Assembly (NCBI GenBank): GCA_934278965.1
Contig: CAKQWL010000060.1
Coordinates: 1 to 17,556 of the forward strand
Reading direction: 5' to 3'
Origin: an uncultured Clostridia bacterium
GTDB lineage: Bacteria > Bacillota > Clostridia > Peptostreptococcales > Anaerovoracaceae
Length of the DNA: 17,556 bases
This document shows positions 1 through 7,334 of this stretch, piece after piece; position 1 is the first letter of the stretch; each line of letters begins with the position of its first letter. The notes under the pieces are model-generated. The model worked only from the letters and a program-made list of their open reading frames with translations, was not told the DNA's origin and did not search any database. Position numbers and translations under genes: made by a program.

Positions 1-790
1 CCAAAATCTCTGAATTCGTCTTTGAGGTGCTGTGAAGAAGCACAATTGCACCCGGGTGGATCCGAGGAATCAGCTTATCGAACGCCGCCTGCTTTCCCGG
101 CTGATTGGATTCCTGCCAGTCAACATAAGCAAGACTCCAGAAGATTGTTTGATACCCCATTTCATCCGCCATCTTCAGATTGCTCACACTATATTTCCCC
201 TGCGGCGGTCTGTAAAATTTCTGCATCTCCTTCCCCGTTATTTCCCGATACTTTTCCTCGAGATCCGAAAGCTCTTTTTGAAAATCCTCCTTTGTCCCGA
301 TTGCCGACATATCCGGATGATGCATCGTATGATTTCCTACGATATGCCCCTCTTCGGTCATTCTCTTAACCAAATCCGGACTCGTTTCCAAATAATTCCC
401 AACCAGAAAGAAGCACGCCGGCACTTCATGTTTTTTCAAAACATCAAGGATTTTTCCGGTGTAACCGTTTTCGTAACCGGCGTCAAATGTCAAATAAATG
501 ACTTTTTCCGCGGTATTTCCCAGGAAATACGCATGGTATTTTGCAAGCTCTTCCGGTGCCGCATTTCCGACCGGTGCTTCCCCTTCTTTTTGAAAACTGA
601 GTCCCCAATTTCCCTCTGCAGCAGCTGACACAGACCGCCCCCCTTCTGCGCTTCTGCCGTCTTCCTGCATTTCCAGCAGTTGAACGCCTCCGAATGTAAG
701 AAGTCCTACAGCTGTTAAAAATATCGCCAGATTCTGCCCATACCGTTTCATTCTTTTTTGAAAGTTCTTCCGATTCACAAAAATCGCCAT
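1..790 (-). CDS. pdaA: PdaA-like polysaccharide deacetylase, partial (3' end beyond window)
   Basis: Read from the reverse strand, this frame is open for 263 codons and runs off the left edge. It begins with a basic segment and one membrane helix or signal anchor (about residues 20-40). A NodB-type deacetylase domain follows: TFDAG (101-105), the metal-binding pair H154/H158 in NHTMHHP, RPPQG (194-198), FWSLAYVDW (217-225) and LLH (251-253). The NWG start of the mature part (61-63) and the LGNT..KVIYLTFD and GHIVGNH blocks match Bacillus PdaA. That enzyme removes acetyl groups from N-acetylmuramic acid on the outer face of the membrane so that muramic delta-lactam can form in spore cortex. 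The start at 790 follows GGCGGTGA with 7-base spacing; an in-frame ATG at 811 is the alternative. The second acidic residue of motif 1 is alanine. It lies 115 bases after the response regulator, so cotranscription is possible. A vegetative wall deacetylase is the other reading. Confidence 0.87.
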   Translation of the reverse strand, partial: MAIFVNRKNFQKRMKRYGQNLAIFLTAVGLLTFGGVQLLEMQEDGRSAEGGRSVSAAAEGNWGLSFQKEGEAPVGNAAPEELAKYHAYFLGNTAEKVIYLTFDAGYENGYTGKILDVLKKHEVPACFFLVGNYLETSPDLVKRMTEEGHIVGNHTMHHPDMSAIGTKEDFQKELSDLEEKYREITGKEMQKFYRPPQGKYSVSNLKMADEMGYQTIFWSLAYVDWQESNQPGKQAAFDKLIPRIHPGAIVLLHSTSKTNSEIL

Positions 791-905
791 AAAAAAATCA
801 CCGCCCCGCATTTCAGATGAAGGAATTTCCTTTCACCAGTATACCGGCAGTGATCCTCTTTTATGACTGATTTTATTGTAAAGTGTCTCCCGCAGGCTGC
901 ACTCT

Positions 906-1613
906 CTATGCCTTAAAGCGGTATCCGACGCCCCAGACGGTCTCAATGTATTGAAGGTGTTCCATATCGTTCTCAATCTTCTCCCGTATTCTCCGGACAT
1001 GGACAGCGATTGTCGAAATATCTCCAACCGCGTCAAACCCCCAAATTCGATCAAAAAGCTGCTCCTTGGAAAAAACACGGTTGGGATTCTCAGCCAGGAA
1101 AAGAAGCAGATCATACTCCTTCTGCGGCATATTTTTTTCAACTCCGTTGACAAAAACACGGCGTCCGTCCCGATCGATCGTCAGTCCCCGCACACGCAGT
1201 ACATTTTCCTCACTTCCCGCACCATCCTTTTTCGCTCCGTGTCCGGTAAGACGGTCGTACCGAGCAATATGGCTTTTTACGCGCGCCACCAGCTCGTTCG
1301 GGCTGAAAGGCTTGGTCATATAATCATCCGCGCCCAGACCGAGACCGCGCACCTTATCAATATCATCTTTTTTCGCCGAAAGGATAATGAGCGGCATATC
1401 CGTTTTGCTCCGCAGGCGTGTACACACCTCAAATCCATCCATCTCGGGCAGCATAATATCCAGCACCGCCAGCGCATAATCATTCTGGAGCGCCATAGCC
1501 AGCCCGATTTTTCCGTCTTCCGCAAGGTCACACTCAAAACCGTTGATTTCGAGATAATCCCGCTCCAGTTCGGCAATACTTTTATCATCTTCTATTATCA
1601 GGATTTTGTGCAT
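906..1613 (-). CDS. OmpR/PhoB-family DNA-binding response regulator
   Basis: A 235-residue two-component regulator. The receiver domain (about 1-118) shows the acidic pair D9/D10, the phospho-acceptor D52 in LDIMLPEMDGFEV, S79 and K101 in the TKPF motif. The C-terminal winged helix (about 138-235) ends in the typical VWGVGYRF motif and has the recognition-helix segment DISTIAVHVRRIREKI. I chose the ATG at 1613 because GGGAGA lies 10 bases upstream and the protein then begins directly with MHKILIIEDD; a TTG at 1634 would add seven residues and overlap the kinase stop. It sits 17 bases after the histidine kinase gene and is almost certainly its partner. The order kinase then regulator is the reverse of the more usual order. 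Likely targets are its own operon and perhaps the downstream deacetylase (inference). Confidence 0.96.
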   Translation of the reverse strand: MHKILIIEDDKSIAELERDYLEINGFECDLAEDGKIGLAMALQNDYALAVLDIMLPEMDGFEVCTRLRSKTDMPLIILSAKKDDIDKVRGLGLGADDYMTKPFSPNELVARVKSHIARYDRLTGHGAKKDGAGSEENVLRVRGLTIDRDGRRVFVNGVEKNMPQKEYDLLLFLAENPNRVFSKEQLFDRIWGFDAVGDISTIAVHVRRIREKIENDMEHLQYIETVWGVGYRFKA

Positions 1614-1630
1614 TTTCTGTTTTTCTCCCG

Positions 1631-2773
1631 TCAAATCCGACTTTCCTGCCGCAGCGGCAAATACAGGAATACTTCCGTTCCTTCTCCTTTTTCACTCTTG
1701 ATCCAGATCTTTCCCCGATGGCTTTCGATAATCTGTTTGGCGATCGCGAGTCCCAATCCGTTTCCCTTGATGTTGCTCCGTGCGGAATCGCCCCGGTAAA
1801 ACCCGTCAAACACCCTTGAGAGATCCTCCTTTTGAATCCCGTTTCCGGTATCCCGGATAGCAATCAGAACTCCGCGTCCGTCCTCCTGCTGCGACAGCAG
1901 AATGCTTCCGTTCTCCCGATTGTACTTGATCGCGTTTCCGATCAGATTATCCAAAACCCGTTTCAGCTTGTTCCGATCCGCCACAACCATCAGCGGAACA
2001 TTCAAAAGCTCCTTTTCAAACCGAATGCCCTTTGCTTCGACCTCAGCGGCATATTCCTCCGAAAGGTTCTCCAGGTATGCTGTGATATCCACCATCTCAA
2101 ACACATACTGCATTCTGCCGAGTTCCAGCTCCGAATATTCCGTCATTCCGTCCAGAAGGCGTTCCAGCACCATCGCCTTGTTATAAATCGTATCCAAATA
2201 TCGCTTCTGTTTTTCCGGTGTATCGGCCACACCGTCCTCAATGCCTTCGATGTACCCTTTAATTGCTGTCACCGGTGTCCGCATATCGTGTGAGAGATTC
2301 GCGATCAGCATGCTGCGTTCCCGTTTTTGAATTTTCTCTTGTTCGGCGCTTATTTTTAATTTCTTCCGAATTCGGTCGATCGAATCACAGAGCTCTGAAA
2401 GCTCCTCCGCGTCCTCGCTGGTAAGCACATCAAAATTCAGCTCACCGTCGGCGATATTTTCCGCCGCTTTCCTGAGACGATTGATCGGGATCAATACCGT
2501 GCGCGCAAGCGCCGTTGTCAGAATCAGACAGGTTGAAAGCACGATCAGCCCTGTCAGTACTGCCCACGCAATGAAATAATAAAGATATTTATCCGACTCC
2601 TGAAGCGATCCGGAAACCACCTCTCTTGCCGTATCAAAAATCATCCGAAATCCGTCCGGATTGCTCACCGAAAAAACTGTAATTAAAATAAAGGACATAA
2701 TGAAAACCAATGCCGCCGATACAACGATTATCAAAATATTGGTTTTTACAACATGTCCCTTCAGTGATTTCAT
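1631..2773 (-). CDS. Sensor histidine kinase (HAMP-HisKA-HATPase)
   Basis: A 380-residue membrane kinase. Two transmembrane helices (about 12-36 and 66-90) enclose only about 29 residues outside the cell. A HAMP linker (about 88-140) follows, then the dimerisation/phosphoacceptor domain with H162 in NLSHDMRTPVT, and an ATPase domain with N280 in the N box (NLIGNAIKY), DTGNGI (308-313) and GNGLGLA (337-343). Together with the adjacent response regulator it forms a complete two-component pair. The outside loop is too small for a normal ligand-binding domain. As in kinases that sense through a partner transporter, the signal may come through the membrane, the ABC transporter upstream or the exported protein of the same operon (inference). 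The ribosome site is weak, and the gap to the permease gene is 50 bases without a terminator. Confidence 0.96.
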   Translation of the reverse strand: MKSLKGHVVKTNILIIVVSAALVFIMSFILITVFSVSNPDGFRMIFDTAREVVSGSLQESDKYLYYFIAWAVLTGLIVLSTCLILTTALARTVLIPINRLRKAAENIADGELNFDVLTSEDAEELSELCDSIDRIRKKLKISAEQEKIQKRERSMLIANLSHDMRTPVTAIKGYIEGIEDGVADTPEKQKRYLDTIYNKAMVLERLLDGMTEYSELELGRMQYVFEMVDITAYLENLSEEYAAEVEAKGIRFEKELLNVPLMVVADRNKLKRVLDNLIGNAIKYNRENGSILLSQQEDGRGVLIAIRDTGNGIQKEDLSRVFDGFYRGDSARSNIKGNGLGLAIAKQIIESHRGKIWIKSEKGEGTEVFLYLPLRQESRI

Positions 2774-2823
2774 CTGTTTATCCGTGCTTTCTCCAAATCT
2801 GGAATCCGTCCGTATCTTTTTCC

Positions 2824-3576
2824 TTACACTTCCCGTCTCTCATACAGATAGTATCCGATGCTGCCGAACACTCCGCCATAGCCGAGCATCATCCCGATCT
2901 TCGAGAGCATTGCGAAGAACGGCAATGTAATCCCTACCCAGATATTATGCCACTGCATATATCCGGTAAAAAGCAGACTTCCGGCCTGCGGCACGAGGAG
3001 TCCCGCCGCGTAAAGTCCAATGTACATTATAATACAAATCAGCATCGAAAGGGAAGTACTTCCCGAAAATTGGTTCACCATTCCGGCAAAGAGCACCAGC
3101 ACCAGCATCGGAATAATATCCAGAAAATAAGAAGCAAAGGCCGCGGCGATCCCGCTCACTCCCCGCATCCCGATTGCCTGCATCAGCGAAGTCAAGAGAA
3201 AGAGTGCGACCAGGTATACCACCGCCACAGTCATAATCGCGGCGATTTTGGAAAAATACTGCTTTGCACGACTGATCGGCCGCATAAAGGCCGCCCGGAT
3301 CGTCCCGTCATGGATCTCACCGGAAAAGAGATCGCTTGCCGCCATAAAGATAATGAGCGGAATATAAATCTGGATAAAAAATCCGAGCGACGACATCGGA
3401 AGCCCCGAAAGCAGAAGCTCCGTCCGCACCGTACCTCCGGATGCTCTTGATAAGACCATCCCGATCAAACCCCAGAAAACACAAATGACAATCTCAATGG
3501 CAAGAAACACATAATACTTTTTTCTCGCGATCAGCTTCCGCAATTCATTTCTGTAATTTGCGATAAAAATCTTCAC
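2824..3576 (-). CDS. ABC-2 type transporter permease subunit
   Basis: A 250-residue integral membrane protein with about six helices (roughly 22-43, 62-82, 112-134, 150-168, 175-196 and 230-246). Between helices 2 and 3 it carries FSGEIHDGTIRAAFMRPISR (84-103), the conserved cytoplasmic coupling segment of ABC-2 permeases of the bacitracin/lantibiotic-export kind. The start codon is GTG at 3576, preceded by AGGAGG with 7-base spacing; the SD begins in the stop codon of the ATPase gene, which argues for translational coupling. It should pair with that ATPase to form the membrane pore. It lacks the large extracellular domain of BceB-type permeases. The substrate cannot be read from sequence; peptide antibiotics or envelope components are usual for the family. 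Confidence 0.92.
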   Translation of the reverse strand: MKIFIANYRNELRKLIARKKYYVFLAIEIVICVFWGLIGMVLSRASGGTVRTELLLSGLPMSSLGFFIQIYIPLIIFMAASDLFSGEIHDGTIRAAFMRPISRAKQYFSKIAAIMTVAVVYLVALFLLTSLMQAIGMRGVSGIAAAFASYFLDIIPMLVLVLFAGMVNQFSGSTSLSMLICIIMYIGLYAAGLLVPQAGSLLFTGYMQWHNIWVGITLPFFAMLSKIGMMLGYGGVFGSIGYYLYERREV

Positions 3577-3587
3577 TTTCTTTCCTC

Positions 3588-4322
3588 CTATATAATGATA
3601 GAACCCCTTTTGTCCTTTACTTTTGAGAGGAAATAATCCTCCAATGAAGGATTCAAGCGAAGTGCTTCTTCCATCGTCTCGTAAGAGAGCAATTCTCCTT
3701 CGTGCACAATTGCCACCTTGTTGCAGGTTTTTTCAAGCTCCGGCGCCAAATGACTTGCGATTAAAAAGGAAGTTCCCTTTTCCGCGGCATATCGCGTGAT
3801 GATCTCCCGGATTTCTACCGTCCCCTCGATATCAAGCCCGTTTGTCGGTTCATCCAAAATGACCAGCTCCGGCTCCGAAAGCAGCGCCATCGCAATTCCG
3901 AGCCGCTGCTTCATTCCGAGAGAAAATCTTGCCGCCTTTTCCTTTTGATATCTGGCAATTCGAACGATTTCCATGACCTTATCGATCCTGGCATCGTCCA
4001 CATTTTCATAATATCTCGCCATCATTTTTAAATTTTCACGCGCCGTCAGGTATTCAAAGATGGCCGGTCTCTCGATGAGACCGCCAACCTTTGACAGAGC
4101 TTTTTCCACATCATCCTCTACGTTCACGCCGAAAATCCGAGCATCTCCGCTGTCCGCGTGGCAAAGCCCCATAATAATCTTCATGATCGTCGTCTTTCCG
4201 GAACCATTCGGCCCGAGAAGTCCGACAACATCTCCCCGCAGCAAATCAAAGCTGATATTTTTAACCCCTCTTCCGTTTTTGTACAGCTTTGTCAGATTGT
4301 CTGCAACCAGAATTTTTTCCAT
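3588..4322 (-). CDS. ABC transporter ATP-binding protein, BcrA-type
   Basis: A 244-residue ATPase. It shows Walker A GPNGSGKTT (37-45), a degenerate signature FSLGMKQR (133-140) in place of LSGGQ, Walker B VILDEPT (154-160) with the following NGLD D-loop, and the H-loop histidine H191 in ASH. The SLGMKQR signature is typical of the bacitracin/lantibiotic-resistance subgroup (BcrA, NukF-like), not of importers. It lies between the exported-protein gene (21 bases) and the permease gene (11 bases) and would energise that permease at the inner face of the membrane. The family suggests export or removal of a hydrophobic or peptide substrate; the actual substrate is unknown. Confidence 0.95.
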   Translation of the reverse strand: MEKILVADNLTKLYKNGRGVKNISFDLLRGDVVGLLGPNGSGKTTIMKIIMGLCHADSGDARIFGVNVEDDVEKALSKVGGLIERPAIFEYLTARENLKMMARYYENVDDARIDKVMEIVRIARYQKEKAARFSLGMKQRLGIAMALLSEPELVILDEPTNGLDIEGTVEIREIITRYAAEKGTSFLIASHLAPELEKTCNKVAIVHEGELLSYETMEEALRLNPSLEDYFLSKVKDKRGSIII

Positions 4323-4343
4323 AATGCCTTCCGTCCCGATTCT

Positions 4344-5522
4344 TTAGTTTTGAAGTTCCTTGCCTGTCGGATCAAACACATCGGCCTCTGTCGTCCCATA
4401 ATCACGAAGCGTCGCTTCTCCCTTAAAGGTCACGGTATGCTTTTCTCCCGAACTGCTGCGTCCGGCCAGCGTCACTTCCAGTGAATTTCCGAGCAATTCG
4501 CCCTTATCGTTGATCTTAACGGTCATCTTCGCGCTTTCAATGTACGGATCGCTTCCGAGCAGCAGATAAAGATTATCACCGTCCAGCATATCCTCTCCTC
4601 CGGCAGTATCCTTCATGTATTCTTCATAATTATCATAATACTGGTAACTGCCGTCCGCCCGGATGTAAAGGCATTCCTCTTCATCGCAATTCTCATAGAG
4701 GCCGTTTATATACTCGTCGAATGCGGACTGATACTTATCGTATGCTTCCCAGTAAGCCTCTTCCGTACTGTAGCCCGTCTTGGATAAATCAAAATCACCG
4801 TTATTATCATACGGATCCTCCGGAAGGATTTCACCGTACTGTTCCTCACAGAAATTCTGATACGCCTCTCGCCAGTTCTCGTAATAAATGCCGCCTCCGC
4901 CGCCGTACTCATTCACGCTTGTGAAAAGGAGAGAAAGACCGGCATTGATGATTTCCGGCATCTGATTTCTGGAAACTTCAATCTGGTATTCCTTGACACC
5001 GTCCTTCTGCCCTGCGAGAACAACATTGTTTTTCAGATCCCCTACAACAAGATCCGCGCCAAGCTCCAGGAATCGGATCATCTTCTGAGTTGTCTTATCT
5101 TCCGGATCGATCCCGAAAAGATTGTCCCGCCCGTCGTAAGACGACGGACTTGTCCAGTACGAATTGGTATCCGCTTCATAATGCACCCAGTTTTTTCCGT
5201 CATCGTAGGTCCAGTATTCCGCCGAAGTACTTCCGTCCTGATGGATCACTCTTTCGTAACTACTTTTTGCTTTGTCCCCGAACTTTGCGCCCATTTCGGC
5301 ACCGGCGATCCGCTCGCCGTCCATGTAGAACTCTGCTTTCCCGTCCGCAGTGACATTGTTTGTCTGAAGCATCAGGTTCTTAACTGCGCTCTTGTAATTG
5401 CTGTATCCGTTTGCGTTGTCGTAGTTGGCATATACCGATGTGGTCAGCACCATCATTCCGACAAGCAGGCAGACCGCCGTTACAAAGTGGCGTTTCTGTT
5501 TGAAATGAATCTTTTTCATCAT
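4344..5522 (-). CDS. Exported protein of unknown function, first gene of the ABC/two-component operon
   Basis: A 392-residue protein not assigned to a family. A clear signal peptide (basic residues 3-11, hydrophobic 13-29, likely cleavage after VYA at 32) sends it across the membrane. The mature protein has no transmembrane helix and no lipobox cysteine. Residues 33-200 and 320-385 look like beta-rich segments, vaguely like LolA-type lipid- or ligand-binding folds (inference). Between them lies an acidic, tyrosine-rich stretch (about 204-310) with a five-glycine run at 207-211 and three cysteines (225, 279, 284). AAGGAGG stands 5 bases before the first ATG and 8 before a second ATG one codon later, so either may start translation. 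A TATAAT-like hexamer at 5587-5592 may be its -10 box, without a convincing -35. Because it heads the operon, it may bind the transporter's substrate or signal to the kinase (inference). Confidence 0.8.
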   Translation of the reverse strand: MMKKIHFKQKRHFVTAVCLLVGMMVLTTSVYANYDNANGYSNYKSAVKNLMLQTNNVTADGKAEFYMDGERIAGAEMGAKFGDKAKSSYERVIHQDGSTSAEYWTYDDGKNWVHYEADTNSYWTSPSSYDGRDNLFGIDPEDKTTQKMIRFLELGADLVVGDLKNNVVLAGQKDGVKEYQIEVSRNQMPEIINAGLSLLFTSVNEYGGGGGIYYENWREAYQNFCEEQYGEILPEDPYDNNGDFDLSKTGYSTEEAYWEAYDKYQSAFDEYINGLYENCDEEECLYIRADGSYQYYDNYEEYMKDTAGGEDMLDGDNLYLLLGSDPYIESAKMTVKINDKGELLGNSLEVTLAGRSSSGEKHTVTFKGEATLRDYGTTEADVFDPTGKELQN

Positions 5523-5793
5523 CCCATCCTCCTTGGCTGTTTTTCTTCAGTATGCATCCGAAATGCACCCGTTTGCTTACAGCATTATTATAGCTTCCTC
5601 TGCTTAACATTATATAACGCAATTATTAATAAACTATAAACAAAGACGAAAAAAAGTTATTCGAGTGAATCTTTTAAATTTTAACGAAATAAAGCATTGA
5701 AATTTTAAAGGAAAGGTGCTATTATTTAATAATACGACTGACTATTTTGTCGATTTTAAAAGCTATGTAGTAAAGTAAAAGGAAGTAAAGAAC
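5523..5793. other. Divergent AT-rich intergenic region
   Basis: This 271-base region separates the leftward operon from the rightward permease gene and holds no credible small gene. Towards the left it offers TATAAT-like hexamers at 5587-5592 and 5609-5614 (read on the minus strand) but no good -35. Towards the right it contains a convincing promoter, annotated separately. An imperfect inverted repeat (5671-5681 with 5700-5710, one mismatch) flanks and overlaps the -35 of that promoter and could be an operator. Confidence 0.6.
5697..5725 (+). promoter_or_regulatory. Sigma-A-type promoter with extended -10 for the APC permease
   Basis: TTGAAA at 5697-5702, a 17-base spacer and TATTAT at 5720-5725, with TG one base before the -10 box (extended -10). 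AT-rich sequence upstream could act as an UP element. Transcription would begin near 5732, giving a leader of about 60 bases before the start codon. Confidence 0.75.
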
Positions 5794-7200
5794 ATGGAAA
5801 ACAAACTTGAACGCAAGTACGGTCTGTTTACTGCGATCTGCATGGTTGTCGGTATCGTTATCGGCTCCGGTGTCTTCTTCAAAGCGCAGACCATCCTTCA
5901 GAAAACAGAAGGAAACATGCCGCTCGGCATTGTTGCCTGGATCATCGGCGGTGTCGTGATGCTCTGCTGCATCCTGACATTTGCGGTAATGGCACAAAAG
6001 TACGAAAAGGTGAACGGGATTGTCGATTATGCCGAAGCGACCTGCGGAAGCTGGTACGGCTACATGATCGGCTGGTTTATGACACTGATTTATTATCCGA
6101 CGCTGACGAGCGTGCTCTGTTGGCTCTCCGCGCGTTATACTCTTGTATTTGTCACATCCTGCTGGCCGAACTTCCCGCTGATCATTCCGGCCTCCGAGGG
6201 CGGATGTATTATCGGACCAGAATGTATCGCTCTGATGATGTTCTATATGTGCTGCGCTTATTTTGTGAACGCGCTTGCGCCGAAATTTGCCGGAAAGTTT
6301 CAGGCAGCGACAACGGTTATTAAGCTGATCCCGCTTTTCCTGATGGCGGTTGTCGGCATTATTGCAGGCCTCCTGAGCCCGACACATATGCTTGTCAATA
6401 ACTTTGCGTCCGCATCGGCTGTCACATACGGAAACGGGGAGAGCACCATGACCGTCCTTCTCAGTGCTGTATGCGCGACCTCCTTTGCGTATGAAGGCTG
6501 GATTATCGCAACCTCCATCAACGCAGAGTTGAAGGACGCGAAGCGCAATCTTCCGAAAGCGCTCATCATCGGCGGAATCGTTATCATTTCTACTTATATC
6601 GCTTATTATGTCGGCGTTGCCGGCGGTGCTTCGGTCGATGTTCTCATGTCTGACGGAGCGACAACAGCGTTTACGAATATTTTCGGCGGTATTCTCGGAA
6701 ATATTCTGAATCTCTTCATTGCGATTTCCTGCATGGGTACCATGAACGGTCTGATGCTCGGCTGCGTTCGCGGTCTTTACTCCGTAGCGGCACGCGGTCA
6801 CGGACCAAAGCCTGCAACATTTGCTCAGATCGATGAAAAGACAAACATGCCGACAAATGCCTCGATTTTCGGTCTTCTCGTTACGGGCGCATGGGGGCTT
6901 TATTTCTACCTTTCCAATCTGGCAGGAACCTGGAGCGGTCCGTTTGTATTCGACTCTTCGGAGCTTGGTATCATTACCATCTACGCGATGTACATTCCGA
7001 TCTTTATCCAGTGGATGCGTAAAGAGTCGGATCAGAGCACGGTTCGCCGCTTTGTTCTCCCGACACTGGCGATTATCAGTTCCCTGTTTATGGTCTATGC
7101 CTGCATCGTCGGACATGGAATGGCGAATGTATGGTATCTGATTGTCTTCTTTGTCATCATGTTTATCGGTCACTGCTTCTACAATAAAAAAGAAGCGTAA
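5794..7200 (+). CDS. APC-superfamily amino-acid permease
   Basis: A 468-residue, very hydrophobic protein with about twelve membrane helices. The first helix carries GIVIGSGVFF (20-29), the substrate-binding glycine-rich break of APC/LAT transporters. A second marker is SFAYEGWI in the helix-6 region, followed by the cytoplasmic segment ELKDAKRNLPKAL, also typical of the family. It resembles SteT/LAT-like exchangers more than GABA or lysine permeases, but the amino acid carried cannot be told. AAGGAA lies 9 bases before the ATG. It is transcribed alone from its own promoter and ends in two tandem terminators. It is the only rightward gene here. The opposite strand of the gene is also open for 483 codons, an antisense shadow of its codon composition. 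Confidence 0.94.
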   Translation: MENKLERKYGLFTAICMVVGIVIGSGVFFKAQTILQKTEGNMPLGIVAWIIGGVVMLCCILTFAVMAQKYEKVNGIVDYAEATCGSWYGYMIGWFMTLIYYPTLTSVLCWLSARYTLVFVTSCWPNFPLIIPASEGGCIIGPECIALMMFYMCCAYFVNALAPKFAGKFQAATTVIKLIPLFLMAVVGIIAGLLSPTHMLVNNFASASAVTYGNGESTMTVLLSAVCATSFAYEGWIIATSINAELKDAKRNLPKALIIGGIVIISTYIAYYVGVAGGASVDVLMSDGATTAFTNIFGGILGNILNLFIAISCMGTMNGLMLGCVRGLYSVAARGHGPKPATFAQIDEKTNMPTNASIFGLLVTGAWGLYFYLSNLAGTWSGPFVFDSSELGIITIYAMYIPIFIQWMRKESDQSTVRRFVLPTLAIISSLFMVYACIVGHGMANVWYLIVFFVIMFIGHCFYNKKEA

Positions 7201-7239
7201 CCGAAAGGCCTGTAAACGGCAAATTTTATGAACGGATTA

Positions 7240-7275
7240 AAACTCTCGTGCTGAAATTCGGCACGGGAGTTTTTG
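7240..7275 (+). terminator. First hairpin terminator after the APC permease
   Basis: Stem arms 7240-7251 and 7261-7272 (12 pairs including one G-T) close a 9-base loop, and the right arm runs into five T residues. It lies 39 bases after the permease stop. Confidence 0.8.
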
Positions 7276-7281
7276 GATGCA

Positions 7282-7322
7282 AAAAGCGCTGTGCCGGATC
7301 TCGGCGCAGCGCTTTTCTTTTT
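7282..7322. terminator. Second, bidirectional terminator between the convergent permease and CofE-like genes
   Basis: A 15-pair stem (7282-7296 with 7302-7316, one G-T) has a 5-base loop. On the plus strand it is followed by TTTTCTTTTTTC. On the minus strand TTTTT extends from the stem, so it can also stop the leftward whiA operon, whose last stop codon is at 7335. Confidence 0.88.
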
Positions 7323-7334
7323 TCACTGTTACGC

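Noticed and set aside
32..628. Open plus-strand frame of 198 codons at the left edge
   Set aside because: The reverse strand in the same place encodes a clear PdaA-type deacetylase with all NodB motifs; the plus frame has no recognisable motif or ribosome site.
791..905. Terminator or promoter between the response regulator and the deacetylase
   Set aside because: A TATACT hexamer and a short AAGGAA-T-TTCCTT inverted repeat are present, but there is no matching -35 and no stem followed by a T-run, so neither can be called.
951..1799. Plus-strand open frame of 282 codons opposite the two-component genes
   Set aside because: The minus strand shows intact receiver, winged-helix and kinase motifs; the plus frame has no motif and spans the boundary of two real genes.
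2710..3450. Plus-strand open frame opposite the ABC permease
   Set aside because: The translated frame is His/Arg-rich low-quality sequence, and the minus strand encodes a typical six-helix ABC-2 permease.
4706..4912. Minus-strand out-of-frame ORF inside the exported-protein gene
   Set aside because: It lies fully within the 392-residue gene in another frame and has no start signal or recognisable sequence.
5587..5614. Promoter for the leftward ABC/two-component operon
   Set aside because: Two TATAAT hexamers occur on the minus strand, but neither has an acceptable -35 at 16-18 bases; noted only within the intergenic entry.
5722..7173. Minus-strand open frame of 483 codons opposite the APC permease
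   Set aside because: It is longer than the real gene, but its product is a mix of Asp, His, Arg and Asn without domains, the usual antisense shadow of a hydrophobic membrane protein. The plus strand has promoter, ribosome site, family motifs and terminator.
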